Source: a bacterium (Candidatus Gribaldobacteria) CG10_big_fil_rev_8_21_14_0_10_41_12 (lineage in GTDB: Bacteria; Patescibacteriota; Minisyncoccia; Minisyncoccales; CG1-02-41-26). From it: DNA of 16,313 nucleotides. The translations under genes and the position numbers were made by a program. How positions within the stretch are numbered: the first letter of the stretch is position 1; each line of letters opens with the position of its first letter. Shown here in pieces: positions 1 to 6,645 of this stretch. The notes beneath the pieces were generated by a model. It worked only from the letters and a program-made list of their open reading frames with translations. It was not told the origin of the DNA and did no database searches. Location of the stretch: positions 1,054 to 17,366 of the forward strand of contig PFAV01000034.1 of the NCBI GenBank assembly GCA_002773545.1, written 5' to 3'.

Positions 1-49
1 CGTTCATTGTGATAGTCATATACCCCAATGATAACGATTTCACACATTG

Positions 50-83
50 ACGCACAAATGGGCCTTTCAGGCTCATTTTGCGT
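50..83. repeat. Imperfect inverted repeat upstream of the histidine kinase
   Basis: Arms ACGCACAAATGGGCCT (50-65) and AGGCTCATTTTGCGT (69-83) pair around a 3-nt loop with one bulge and one G-T pair. No T-run follows on either strand, so it is not a standard intrinsic terminator. It could be a terminator of an upstream gene outside the window, or a regulatory hairpin. I see no gene in 1-167. Confidence 0.45.
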
Positions 84-134
84 TAGAATGAGGCTTCATT
101 TCACACGCATTTTGTATTGGATAAGACTAACACT

Positions 135-161
135 TTGTTAATTGTTTATCTGTGATATAAT
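135..161 (+). promoter_or_regulatory. Extended -10 promoter of the histidine kinase, predicted leaderless
   Basis: TGaTATAAT occupies 153-161, a consensus extended -10. A weak -35-like TTGTTA lies at 135-140, 15 nt upstream of the hexamer. The ATG at 168 begins after only 6 nt, which is where transcription should start, so the mRNA would have little or no 5' leader. Confidence 0.7.
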
Positions 162-167
162 AATTAA

Positions 168-1121
168 ATGTTTAAGGAAGAAAGTATTATTCAGCGCATC
201 AATCCGGTTTATCCTTGCCGCAAGTATGGGGTATCTGTTTGGCAATGCCCGCAATTTCTTTTTTTGGTGATGGGCTTCATTATTATTGGGGCTATTGTGG
301 CGGCTTGGTTTGTGGCTAGCGCTAAAATCAGCGATCCAACCATTGTCACTTTGATTGTTTTGATTGTGGGGGCAACTTCGTTGATATTGAGCTTTATTAT
401 CACCAGCAGTTTTGAGCGCTTGGCGGCAGCTTCGCGTATGAAAACCGAGTTTATCGGCATTGTTTCGCATCAGCTAAGGGCGCCCTTAACCAATTTAAGA
501 TTTTCTTTAGACCTTTTGCTTTCCGAAAAGACCGAGCATATTAAAATAGACCCCAAAGAATATTTTGTTATTCTGCAAGAGAATACCAAAAGAATGGGCG
601 TTTTAATTGACAATTTATTAACAATCTCCAGATTAGAAGGAGGTAAGTTGCCCCTAGATAAGAAATTAGTTTCTTTAGGAGAAGCAGTTAGTAATTCAGT
701 GGCTAAAAACAAGCCGTTTGCCGCGGCTTCGCAAATTCGCATTGTTACTAATTTTCAGCCGGACCTGGGCAGGGTCTTGGTTGACCCTTTTTGGTTGGAT
801 CAGATTATCACTAATCTTTTAGATAATGCTATTCGCTATAGCAAGGGCGGCGGGCAGGTTGACATTAACATTCAACGCAAAGGCAAAAAGATTTTATTAG
901 CTATTAAGGACCAGGGGGTGGGTATACCCAAAGAAGAGCAAAAATTTATTTTTGAAAAGTTTTTTCGTTCAGCCAACGCCCTAAAACAGCAAACCGACGG
1001 TTCGGGGTTAGGGCTATACATTGTGAAAAAATTCATAGAACTGTTGGGCGGGAAAATTTGGTTCCACTCCGCGGTGGATAAAGGCACTGCTTTTTATTTT
1101 TCGTTGCCCGAGGTTAAATAA
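168..1121 (+). CDS. Membrane-anchored sensor histidine kinase
   Basis: A 317-aa two-component kinase that would autophosphorylate and pass phosphate to a response regulator, very likely the one encoded next. Two hydrophobic helices (about residues 30-52 and 57-82) are joined by a turn of only a few residues, so there is no extracytoplasmic sensor domain. HisKA follows, with the phospho-acceptor His101 in SHQLRAPL. The HATPase_c domain shows an N box (LLDNAIRYS), G1 (DQGVGIP), F box (KFFRSANA) and G2 (GSGLGLYIV). Cys17 and Cys27 lie in the short N-terminal tail. The start is fixed by the extended -10 box 6 nt upstream. The signal sensed is unknown. The kinase function is clear; a role in pilus control is inferred from the neighbouring regulator and pilB. 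Confidence 0.93.
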   Translation: MFKEESIIQRINPVYPCRKYGVSVWQCPQFLFLVMGFIIIGAIVAAWFVASAKISDPTIVTLIVLIVGATSLILSFIITSSFERLAAASRMKTEFIGIVSHQLRAPLTNLRFSLDLLLSEKTEHIKIDPKEYFVILQENTKRMGVLIDNLLTISRLEGGKLPLDKKLVSLGEAVSNSVAKNKPFAAASQIRIVTNFQPDLGRVLVDPFWLDQIITNLLDNAIRYSKGGGQVDINIQRKGKKILLAIKDQGVGIPKEEQKFIFEKFFRSANALKQQTDGSGLGLYIVKKFIELLGGKIWFHSAVDKGTAFYFSLPEVK

Positions 1122-1134
1122 TCCGTTATTGAAA

Positions 1135-1356
1135 GCGAGCCGCAAGGCGAAGCTTGAAATTTACGGAGGATTTACCCCGTGAAGTAGAAATTTGCAGAGC
1201 AAATTTCAATTTTAAGATCCCGAGGGCAGACCTCCCCATGCTGGGAGCCCAATTTTCAGGAGGTCTGCCCTCAGGATTTTAAAATTACTTCACAGGGTGT
1301 AAGAACTCGTAAATTCACTCGTGGCTAACGCCACTCATTCATTAACGATTTCTAAC
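1135..1356 (+). repeat. Structured repeat element B, copy 1 (nested hairpins ending at a start codon)
   Basis: About 220 nt between the kinase and the response regulator, related to 11427-11561. Shared parts are a GC-rich start (GCGAGCCG..GGCGAAGC), ATTTAC.CCGTGAAGTAG at 1170-1187, TACTTCAC.GGG at 1286-1297, TAAGAA.TCGTAAATT at 1300-1315, and CATTAACGATTTCTAA at 1340-1355, just before the ATG. The shared parts pair: CCCCGTGAAGTA (1175-1186) with TACTTCACAGGG (1286-1297), and ATTTAC with GTAAAT. Inside, this copy carries a perfect 9-bp hairpin (1187-1195/1199-1207, loop AGA) and a 28-nt inverted repeat (1208-1235/1259-1286) with one G-T pair and one mismatch. No protein, T-run or clear promoter is seen. 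It could be a MITE-like element, a cis-acting leader RNA, or both. Confidence 0.75.
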
Positions 1357-1725
1357 ATGAAAACAATTTTATTGATTGAAGACGAAGCCACTTTGCAAAA
1401 AACAATGGGCGACATTTTGGGAGCGGCCGGGTATAAGGTTTTGCAGGCCTTGGACGGCGAGGCCGGTTTGCGTTTGGCTTTATCTGAAAAACCTGATTTG
1501 ATTTTGCTTGACTTGATTATGCCCCGCAAAACAGGTTTTGATGTTTTAACAGAGTTGAAACAAAACTTGGCCACTAAAAATTTGCCGGTGATTGTTTTAA
1601 CTAATTTAGAAACTGTAGATAGCGTTGAAAAAGCCCTAGCTGCTGGCGCTGTCACTTATTTAGTCAAGGCCAATTATAGCTTGCAAGATATCTTGGATAA
1701 AATAGAGCAAACCCTTAAATTATGA
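1357..1725 (+). CDS. Single-domain response regulator (CheY-like receiver)
   Basis: A 122-aa receiver domain with no output domain. It shows the acidic pair Glu8-Asp9 (IEDE), the phospho-acceptor Asp52 (LILLDLIMP), a conserved Thr in VIVLTNL and the Lys in YLVKAN. It probably receives phosphate from the upstream kinase and acts by binding a protein partner. Its stop overlaps the pilB start (ATGA), so the two are translationally coupled, which suggests that the target is the pilus machine. The reading frame stays open back to a GTG at 1321, but I chose ATG 1357 because the receiver fold begins there and the 12 extra codons lie in repeat element B. There is no Shine-Dalgarno sequence. Confidence 0.92.
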   Translation: MKTILLIEDEATLQKTMGDILGAAGYKVLQALDGEAGLRLALSEKPDLILLDLIMPRKTGFDVLTELKQNLATKNLPVIVLTNLETVDSVEKALAAGAVTYLVKANYSLQDILDKIEQTLKL

Positions 1726-3479
1726 CCATTGGACTGCCACAACTTAAGGCCTTTCTCTTGGATGCCGAGCTTTTATCTGAACAACAATTTGACGAAGCAG
1801 TCAAGGTTGCCCAGCAAAGCGGTGGTAAAACCGTGGAAGATGTTTTAGTGGCTAATCGGTCGTTGCATCCTGATGATTTAGCTCGGCTTAAGGCCTATAT
1901 TTTGGGCATTCCCTTTATTAATCTGGAGAAGGAAACTATTTCCCCGGAAATTTTGAAAATTATTCCCGAACCCATTGCCCGAAGTCATAATATCGTGGCT
2001 TTCAAAAAAAGCGGTAAAAATTTGGAGGTAGCTATGCTTGACCCGGAGGATTTGAAAACCATTGAATTTATCAAAAAGAAAGCCGCTCTGAAAATTATGC
2101 CCCGCCTGACCACCGTGCAAAGCATTAAAAATGTTTTACAGCAATACCAGCAAAGTTTGCAAATGGAATTTGGCGACATTATTAAAAAAGAATCCGCTGA
2201 TGTAGAAAACATTCCCGAGTCCGATGATGAGGGAGCTGTAAGTTCTAAGGAATTGGAAAAACAGGCGCAAGACCTGCCGATTATCAAGATTGTTGATACC
2301 TTAATGAAACACGCCATTTTGCAAAGCGCTTCGGATATCCATATTGAACCAACCGAAAAAGAAGTGCTGGTGAGATATCGCATTGACGGTATTTTAAGAG
2401 ACGCCATGACCTTGCCCCTGGCTACTAAATCGGGGTTGGTGGCGCGCATTAAAGTGTTGAGCAACTTAAAGCTTGATGAGCACCGCTTGCCTCAAGATGG
2501 TAGATTTAAGATTGAGACAAATGAGTTTCGTTATTCGGTCAGGGTTTCTATCTTGCCGGTTTTGAGCGGCGAGAAAGTAGTCATGCGCTTGTTGTCAGAA
2601 AACGCCAAGGGTTATAGCTTGGAGTCCTTGGGCTTATTCGGCCAGGCATTGGAGGATATTCAACAGGCCTTGAGAAGGCCTTTGGGTATGATTTTGATTA
2701 CTGGGCCTACTGGCTCGGGTAAAACTACCACTTTGTATTCTATGATGGAAATTTTGAACAAGCCCGAAGTAAATATTTCCACCGTGGAAGATCCTATTGA
2801 ATATCGTATGTATAGAGTTAATCAAACGCAAGTTAACTCAAAGATTGGCCTTTCGTTTGCCAACGGCCTCCGTACGCTTTTGCGTCAAGACCCGGACATA
2901 ATTATGGTTGGTGAAATCCGCGACAATGAAACCGCGGCTTTGGCCATTAACGCCGCCTTAACCGGGCATTTGGTTTTATCAACTTTGCACACTAGCTCGG
3001 CGGCCGGCACTATGCCCCGTTTGATTGATATGAAAGTAGAGCCGTTTCTTTTGGCCTCTACTTTGAATATAATTATCGCTCAACGCTTGGTGCGCAAATT
3101 AAGCGAGGGAAAAGAAAAGTATTTTTTGACCGAAATAGAGATAGACAATTTAGGCAAATTATGCAACTTGGAAAATGTGATAGAAATTCTAAAACAGGAA
3201 AAGTTTATTAAAGAAAAACAAGGCATCAAAGAGGTGGCTTTTTATAAAGCAAAAGCCAGCAAGGACTCGCCCGACGGCTATCAAGGCCGGGTGGGCATTT
3301 ATGAGATATTAAAAATTAATGAAAACATCAAAGACCTTATTCAAAAAAACGCCACCTCTGACCAGATTCAATCAGCCGCCCAAGAACAAGGCATGCGCTT
3401 AATGATTGAAGATGGTTTTGTCAAAGCGGCCCAAGGCCTTACCACCATTGAAGAGGTGCTAAGAGTTATTTCTGAATGA
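1722..3479 (+). CDS. pilB: Type IV pilus assembly ATPase PilB (GspE family)
   Basis: A 585-aa cytoplasmic hexameric ATPase that drives pilus polymerisation on the PilC platform. An N-terminal MshEN/GspE-N domain (about 1-150) is followed by a charged linker and the N2 domain (DIHIEP, RYRIDG). The ATPase core has Walker A GPTGSGKTT at 328-336 (Lys334), an Asp box (TVEDPIEY), Walker B IIMVGEIRD with Glu398, and a His box (TGHLVLSTLHT). The length is normal for PilB. The CxxC pairs that bind zinc in many PilB/GspE proteins are missing after RLVRKLS, where a Lys/Glu-rich stretch with a single Cys stands instead. Its start overlaps the regulator's stop by 4 nt. The next pilus gene, pilC, begins 6.7 kb further on, after an accessory block. 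Confidence 0.97.
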   Translation: MTIGLPQLKAFLLDAELLSEQQFDEAVKVAQQSGGKTVEDVLVANRSLHPDDLARLKAYILGIPFINLEKETISPEILKIIPEPIARSHNIVAFKKSGKNLEVAMLDPEDLKTIEFIKKKAALKIMPRLTTVQSIKNVLQQYQQSLQMEFGDIIKKESADVENIPESDDEGAVSSKELEKQAQDLPIIKIVDTLMKHAILQSASDIHIEPTEKEVLVRYRIDGILRDAMTLPLATKSGLVARIKVLSNLKLDEHRLPQDGRFKIETNEFRYSVRVSILPVLSGEKVVMRLLSENAKGYSLESLGLFGQALEDIQQALRRPLGMILITGPTGSGKTTTLYSMMEILNKPEVNISTVEDPIEYRMYRVNQTQVNSKIGLSFANGLRTLLRQDPDIIMVGEIRDNETAALAINAALTGHLVLSTLHTSSAAGTMPRLIDMKVEPFLLASTLNIIIAQRLVRKLSEGKEKYFLTEIEIDNLGKLCNLENVIEILKQEKFIKEKQGIKEVAFYKAKASKDSPDGYQGRVGIYEILKINENIKDLIQKNATSDQIQSAAQEQGMRLMIEDGFVKAAQGLTTIEEVLRVISE

Positions 3480-3480
3480 C

Positions 3481-3655
3481 GAGCTGGTTACAAAATTATT
3501 CCTACTGCAATTTTATTTTTTTGGCTGCGGCTTCGTCAGACTTCGCAAAAAGCTTTTCACCATAGCTGGGCTATGGCTTCAAACCTTTTTGCTCGCCTTC
3601 CTCGCCTCGCTCAAAAATCTAAAATTTCGCTACGGAATAATTTTGTAACCATCTC
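3481..3655 (+). repeat. Element A copy 1: 175-bp MITE/REP-like hairpin repeat
   Basis: This 175-bp element begins 2 nt after the pilB stop and aligns without gaps to the reverse complement of 9953-10127, with about 21 differences by eye. It folds on itself: terminal arms of 22 nt with one mismatch (GAGCTGGTTACAAAATTATTCC against GGAATAATTTTGTAACCATCTC), then AATTTTA/TAAAATT (3509-3515/3620-3626), GCAAAAAG/CTTTTTGC (3545-3552/3585-3592) and a central CCATAGC-TGG-GCTATGG hairpin (3560-3576). It has no coding capacity and no convincing target-site duplication. The last 12 nt recur 15 nt downstream (3647-3658 and 3662-3673), running into the Nudix start codon. It is probably a non-autonomous mobile repeat with a selected fold. 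Confidence 0.85.
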
Positions 3656-3671
3656 TATTATAACCATCTCT

Positions 3672-4208
3672 ATGCCTGACCCCATACCGTCTCACGCCAA
3701 AATAGTTTTTCAGGGCCAGATTTTTGAAGTTTGGCAGTGGGAGCAAAAAATGTTTGATGGCTCAATAGCTATTTTTGAGCGGCTCCGTCGGCCCAATACC
3801 GCGCAGGTTGTAGCCACGGTGGGCGATAAAATTCTATTGGAAACCCAGCAGCAGCCCGATAATATGACACCGTTCCCGTCTTTGCCGGGCGGTCGGTGCG
3901 AGGGATTTAATGAAGAGCCCTTAACAGCGGCCAAAAGAGAGTTGTTAGAAGAAACCGGCTATGCGGCTGATGATTGGCTGTTGTGGCAAGAACAAAACCC
4001 GGTGGGTAAAATCCAATGGACAATTTACACTTTTATTGCCCGTAATTGCGTCAAGCAACAAGAGCCGCATTTAGACTCCGGCGAAAAAATAACCACTCGT
4101 CTGATTGATTTTGACGAGTTTTTAATGTTATCTGAGCATCTGTTATTTCGCGCCCGCTTTGACGACAAAGCCAAAGAAACCTTGCGAACATTGCTTTTTG
4201 GCAAATAA
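3672..4208 (+). CDS. Nudix hydrolase, possibly ADP-ribose pyrophosphatase-like
   Basis: A 178-aa Nudix protein that would hydrolyse a nucleoside diphosphate linked to another group. The Nudix box lies at residues 73-97, beginning GGRCEG and ending RELLEETGY. The metal-binding REUxEE core is intact, and the first half has one extra residue compared with the usual Gx5E. The preceding strands (VFQGQIFEV, FERLRRPNTAQVVA) resemble ADP-ribose/NDP-sugar pyrophosphatases, but the substrate cannot be fixed from sequence. The frame stays open upstream to 3573, but those codons translate element A and a tandem repeat, so I place the start at ATG 3672. A -10-like TATTAT or TATAAC lies at 3656-3664, so the repeat end may supply the promoter. 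Confidence 0.85.
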   Translation: MPDPIPSHAKIVFQGQIFEVWQWEQKMFDGSIAIFERLRRPNTAQVVATVGDKILLETQQQPDNMTPFPSLPGGRCEGFNEEPLTAAKRELLEETGYAADDWLLWQEQNPVGKIQWTIYTFIARNCVKQQEPHLDSGEKITTRLIDFDEFLMLSEHLLFRARFDDKAKETLRTLLFGK

Positions 4209-4271
4209 CTTGTAAAATTTAGAAGATTGTTTGGAGGGGTCGGATAACGGCTATTTAGTGTTAGGGTAATA

Positions 4272-4280
4272 TGATATGAT
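4272..4280 (+). promoter_or_regulatory. Extended -10 promoter of the LAGLIDADG gene, predicted leaderless
   Basis: TGaTATGAT ends exactly 6 nt before the ATG at 4287, the same geometry as the kinase, pilC and pilM promoters. No good -35 is visible, as is tolerated with an extended -10. Confidence 0.6.
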
Positions 4281-4286
4281 GGAATA

Positions 4287-5309
4287 ATGGCCGAGAAGAA
4301 TAATAGAAAATATGACAAAAGATTAATTTTTCCCGTAGGAAAGCAGAGGGATTTTTTAATAAAATCAAGGCAAGCTCTTGGAATTTCTTGGCCAGAGATT
4401 GCTAAAATTGCCAAAGTTCATAACAGAACTATTCGTGATTGGCGGAGGGAAAAATATTCAATACAGTACCGAGTCGCAAAAAGAATAGAGTGCTTATCAA
4501 AAGTTAGTTTGCCAAAAGAAGTAGAAATAAAGGATCCGTTTTGGTATTCTGCTAAAGGATCTGATTTGGGGTGGAGGGTGGTGTTAGAAAGATATGGGCA
4601 TGTTGGCGGTGATTCTGAATATAGAAAGAAGAAATGGCGTGAGTGGTGGGAAAAAGAAGGTAAATATAATCCTTCTTGTATTGTTGCCGCTAAAGTTATT
4701 AAAAAGCCCAAGTTTTCAAAAAAGCTTGCAGAGTTCGTTGGGATAGTCATGGAGGATGGTGGCTTAACTAAGTCCCAGCTTCATGTTTCATGCAATAGCA
4801 GGGACGACAGAGAATACGCATTTTTTGTGAAAAATTTAATTGAAAATTTGTTTGATGCTCCTGTTTCAATATGTTATCTAAAATATGCGCTAGTGATGGA
4901 GCTGGTAGTTTCTAGGAAGATGTTAGTAGAATTTTGTAATCAAAAACTTGGACTGTATGTTGGTAATAAGTTAAAACAAGGGCTTGATGTTCCGTTGTGG
5001 GTTAAGCAGAATGTAAATTTTCAAAAAGCTTGTATTAGGGGGCTTTTTGATACTGATGGGTGTTTGTTTTATGAAAGGCACAGAATAAAAGGAAAAGTTT
5101 ATAGCTACCAAAGATTGAATTTTGCAAGCGCATCCCCGCAGTTAAGAGAATCGGTACATCTTTTTTTGAGGCAACTTGGTTTTTCATCAAAAATAAGAAA
5201 TAATAGGTGCGTTCAGGTTGAGGATAAAAGAGAAATAAAAAGATATTTCGATGTTATAGGAACGCATAATCCAAAACATTTAAGGAGATTTATGGAGGAG
5301 TACAGATAA
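4287..5309 (+). CDS. LAGLIDADG homing endonuclease-like protein with N-terminal HTH
   Basis: A 340-aa protein with two LAGLIDADG helices: residues 147-160 (LAEFVGIVMEDGGL) and 247-260 (ending RGLFDTDGCL). The acidic residues at the end of each helix, which bind catalytic metal in this family, are present (Glu/Asp in MEDGG, Asp in DTDG). Residues 30-55 form a likely helix-turn-helix (SWPEIAKIAKVHNRTIRDW), and 110-130 is rich in Lys and Trp. It is free-standing: no intron or intein host gene is visible. Its last codons and stop lie inside the tRNA-Ser gene, with a 16-nt overlap. Base composition is visibly AT-richer than in the pilus genes, suggesting separate acquisition. Cleavage activity and target are unproven; a regulatory role is possible. 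Confidence 0.88.
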   Translation: MAEKNNRKYDKRLIFPVGKQRDFLIKSRQALGISWPEIAKIAKVHNRTIRDWRREKYSIQYRVAKRIECLSKVSLPKEVEIKDPFWYSAKGSDLGWRVVLERYGHVGGDSEYRKKKWREWWEKEGKYNPSCIVAAKVIKKPKFSKKLAEFVGIVMEDGGLTKSQLHVSCNSRDDREYAFFVKNLIENLFDAPVSICYLKYALVMELVVSRKMLVEFCNQKLGLYVGNKLKQGLDVPLWVKQNVNFQKACIRGLFDTDGCLFYERHRIKGKVYSYQRLNFASASPQLRESVHLFLRQLGFSSKIRNNRCVQVEDKREIKRYFDVIGTHNPKHLRRFMEEYR

Positions 5310-5380
5310 TTGGTAATCTACCACTCTTGAAAAGTGGCGTCCGTAAGGACTTGCGAGTTCGAGTCTCGCCTCCTCCGCCA
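5294..5380 (+). tRNA. tRNA-Ser(UGA)
   Basis: A complete class II tRNA. The acceptor GGAGGAG (5294-5300) pairs with CTCCTCC (5370-5376), followed by discriminator G and an encoded CCA (5378-5380). The D stem is AGAT/ATCT around AATTGGTA. The anticodon stem CCACT/AGTGG encloses CTTGAAA with anticodon TGA (5328-5330). The long variable arm contains GTCC-GTAA-GGAC, as expected for Ser. The T arm GCGAG-TTCGAGT-CTCGC is perfect. The 5' end overlaps the 3' end of the LAGLIDADG gene. In the 152 nt that follow (5381-5532) I see only a 6-bp hairpin, TGTACG/CGTACA, and no gene. Confidence 0.95.
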
Positions 5381-5532
5381 GATAGAAAATGTACGAGAAA
5401 ACCGTACAGTAAGGAAGCGACAAAATAGATTATGGAAAAGATTATTCGAACAATTTGTTTGTTTACGCACGAGAAAACAGATTTCAAAAATCAATACTTA
5501 AAAGATGTAGTTGTTCGTGAGTTGTAGCCAAG

Positions 5533-6024
5533 ATGATTGAAAAATCAAAAAGTAATATGCGCGGCGAAAGTAGTCGGGTAGTTAGTTTTGATTTGCACGA
5601 CACCATACTTGTTTTTAAGTTTGGCAGGAAGCTAAGTGAAATAAAGCTATTAAGGGCTATTTTATATTTTTTAAGCAATTTTAGATTATTTATTTTTGTT
5701 TATACGGCATTTTGCGAGAGAAGCGAACAAATAATAGAATTAATGCGCCAGTTAAAAGCAGAGGGGAACAAGGTTATAATTTTAACCGCTACTTATAAAA
5801 AAAGCGCTAAAATAATTTATCATTTTTTGCGTAAAAATAATATTACAAGCTATGACCAAGTAATATTTAGAAAGAAGTTGTCACAGAAACAAGGCGACTA
5901 TAAAATTGAAGAAATCATCAAAAATAATATTTCCTTGCATTATGATGATGATAAAACGGCTTGCTCGCAGATAAATGCTCAAGGAAGAGCTTGTGTGGCG
6001 GTAAACCCTTGGTATAATAAGTAA
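5533..6024 (+). CDS. HAD-like hydrolase with altered motif I
   Basis: A 163-aa protein with a recognisable HAD phosphatase layout. Motif I is SFDLHDTIL with nucleophile Asp20, motif II is VIILTAT (Thr85), motif III may be a Lys around 119-124, and motif IV is HYDDDKTA (Asp138-140). In motif I the usual DxD acid/base residue is His22, followed by Asp23. This departs from standard phosphatases, so activity may be changed or lost. Residues 40-60 are strongly hydrophobic and could be part of a cap or a membrane contact. The gene is AT-rich. No Shine-Dalgarno or -10 is obvious before ATG 5533; ATG 5557 is an alternative start. The substrate is unknown. Confidence 0.7.
   Translation: MIEKSKSNMRGESSRVVSFDLHDTILVFKFGRKLSEIKLLRAILYFLSNFRLFIFVYTAFCERSEQIIELMRQLKAEGNKVIILTATYKKSAKIIYHFLRKNNITSYDQVIFRKKLSQKQGDYKIEEIIKNNISLHYDDDKTACSQINAQGRACVAVNPWYNK
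6010..6018 (+). promoter_or_regulatory. Extended -10 promoter for rubrerythrin
   Basis: TGgTATAAT lies over the last codons of the upstream HAD-like gene. Transcription would start near 6025, giving a leader of only about 10-20 nt without a Shine-Dalgarno sequence. Confidence 0.55.
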
Positions 6025-6034
6025 AATAATAAAA

Positions 6035-6604
6035 ATGAAAAATATGGCAAACAAAACACAGCAAAACTTGTTAAAAGCCATTGCGGGGGAGTCAATGGCG
6101 CGCAATAAATACACTTATTACGCCGAAACCGCTATGAAAGAGGGCTTGGTCTGGGTGGCTAAGGTCTTTGAAGAAACCGCTGACAACGAAAGAGCCCATA
6201 GCAAAGAGGAACTGGAAAAAATTGTTAGCCCAGTAGAAATGACCAACACCTATGATATCCACCCCTTAGGCGATACCTTGCAAAACTTGAAAAATGCCGC
6301 CGCTGGCGAGAAATATGAGTGGGGTATAATGTATCCTAATTTTGAAAAAGAAGCCAGAGATGAAGGCGAAACAGCCATCGCTGATTTTTTCAAAGAGGTG
6401 GCCGAAGTAGAGGAAAAACACGAGGAAAGATATAACATTTTAGCTGGGCTTTTAGAAAGCGGTAAAATGTTTGAATCGGAAAAAGAAACAAAGTGGAAGT
6501 GTCTAAATTGCGGCTATATTCACCAAGGCAAGTCCGCCCCAGAAAAATGCCCGCTTTGCCAAAAACCGCAAGGCTGGTATATGCCTTTGGGTGTGGCGCG
6601 ATAG
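6035..6604 (+). CDS. rbr: Rubrerythrin
   Basis: A 189-aa non-haem diiron protein that reduces peroxide in the cytoplasm of anaerobic or microaerophilic bacteria. The N-terminal ferritin-like four-helix domain carries the expected ligand motifs GESMARNKY, ETADNERAH, GEKYEW and EVEEKHEER. The C-terminal rubredoxin domain has CLNC and CPLC separated by 12 residues, the site that passes electrons to the diiron centre. The length is typical. The start could be ATG 6035 or ATG 6044 (MANKTQQN); neither has a Shine-Dalgarno sequence. A strong extended -10 upstream suggests its own transcript. It gives this small-genome organism oxidative-stress protection. Confidence 0.96.
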   Translation: MKNMANKTQQNLLKAIAGESMARNKYTYYAETAMKEGLVWVAKVFEETADNERAHSKEELEKIVSPVEMTNTYDIHPLGDTLQNLKNAAAGEKYEWGIMYPNFEKEARDEGETAIADFFKEVAEVEEKHEERYNILAGLLESGKMFESEKETKWKCLNCGYIHQGKSAPEKCPLCQKPQGWYMPLGVAR

Positions 6605-6607
6605 GGC

Positions 6608-6645
6608 TTGACATCATCTAACCATTGTATATACTTTAGGTATAT
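6608..6645 (+). promoter_or_regulatory. Promoter and overlapping operator of the toxin-antitoxin operon
   Basis: The -35 is a perfect TTGACA (6608-6613), with a 16-nt spacer and a -10 TATACT (6630-6635). The ATG follows at 6644, so the leader is nearly absent. An inverted repeat ATATAC-TTTAG-GTATAT (6629-6645) covers the -10 and the first two bases of the start codon. This is a good site for autorepression by the ribbon-helix-helix antitoxin. Confidence 0.7.

Noticed and set aside
138..470. Reverse-strand reading frames opposite the kinase and other genes
   Set aside because: They have no recognisable domains and lie opposite clearly coding + strand genes.
1321..1356. Upstream GTG start for the response regulator
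   Set aside because: These codons lie in repeat element B, and the same peptide would precede an unrelated pilin. The receiver fold starts at ATG 1357.
1135..1356. Known riboswitch or CRISPR-type repeat
   Set aside because: I recognise no riboswitch core, and there are no regularly spaced direct repeats anywhere in the window.
3481..3655. Element A as an ordinary terminator of pilB
   Set aside because: It is far longer than an intrinsic terminator, has no T-run at its end, and occurs in the opposite orientation before pilC.
3573..3671. N-terminal extension of the Nudix protein
   Set aside because: It would translate element A and the tandem repeat; the extra residues have no family similarity.
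4209..4286. Group I intron around the LAGLIDADG gene
   Set aside because: Only about 80 nt lie before the gene and the tRNA after it is complete and uninterrupted, so there is no room for an intron core with split exons.
5290..5487. Reverse-strand reading frame with GGGETRTRKSL and SGRLPI
   Set aside because: It is the translation of the opposite strand of the tRNA-Ser gene, a well-known false protein. The tRNA explains the sequence.
6608..6643. TTG start for the antitoxin
   Set aside because: The TTG is the first half of a perfect TTGACA -35 box, and the -10 lies between it and ATG 6644.
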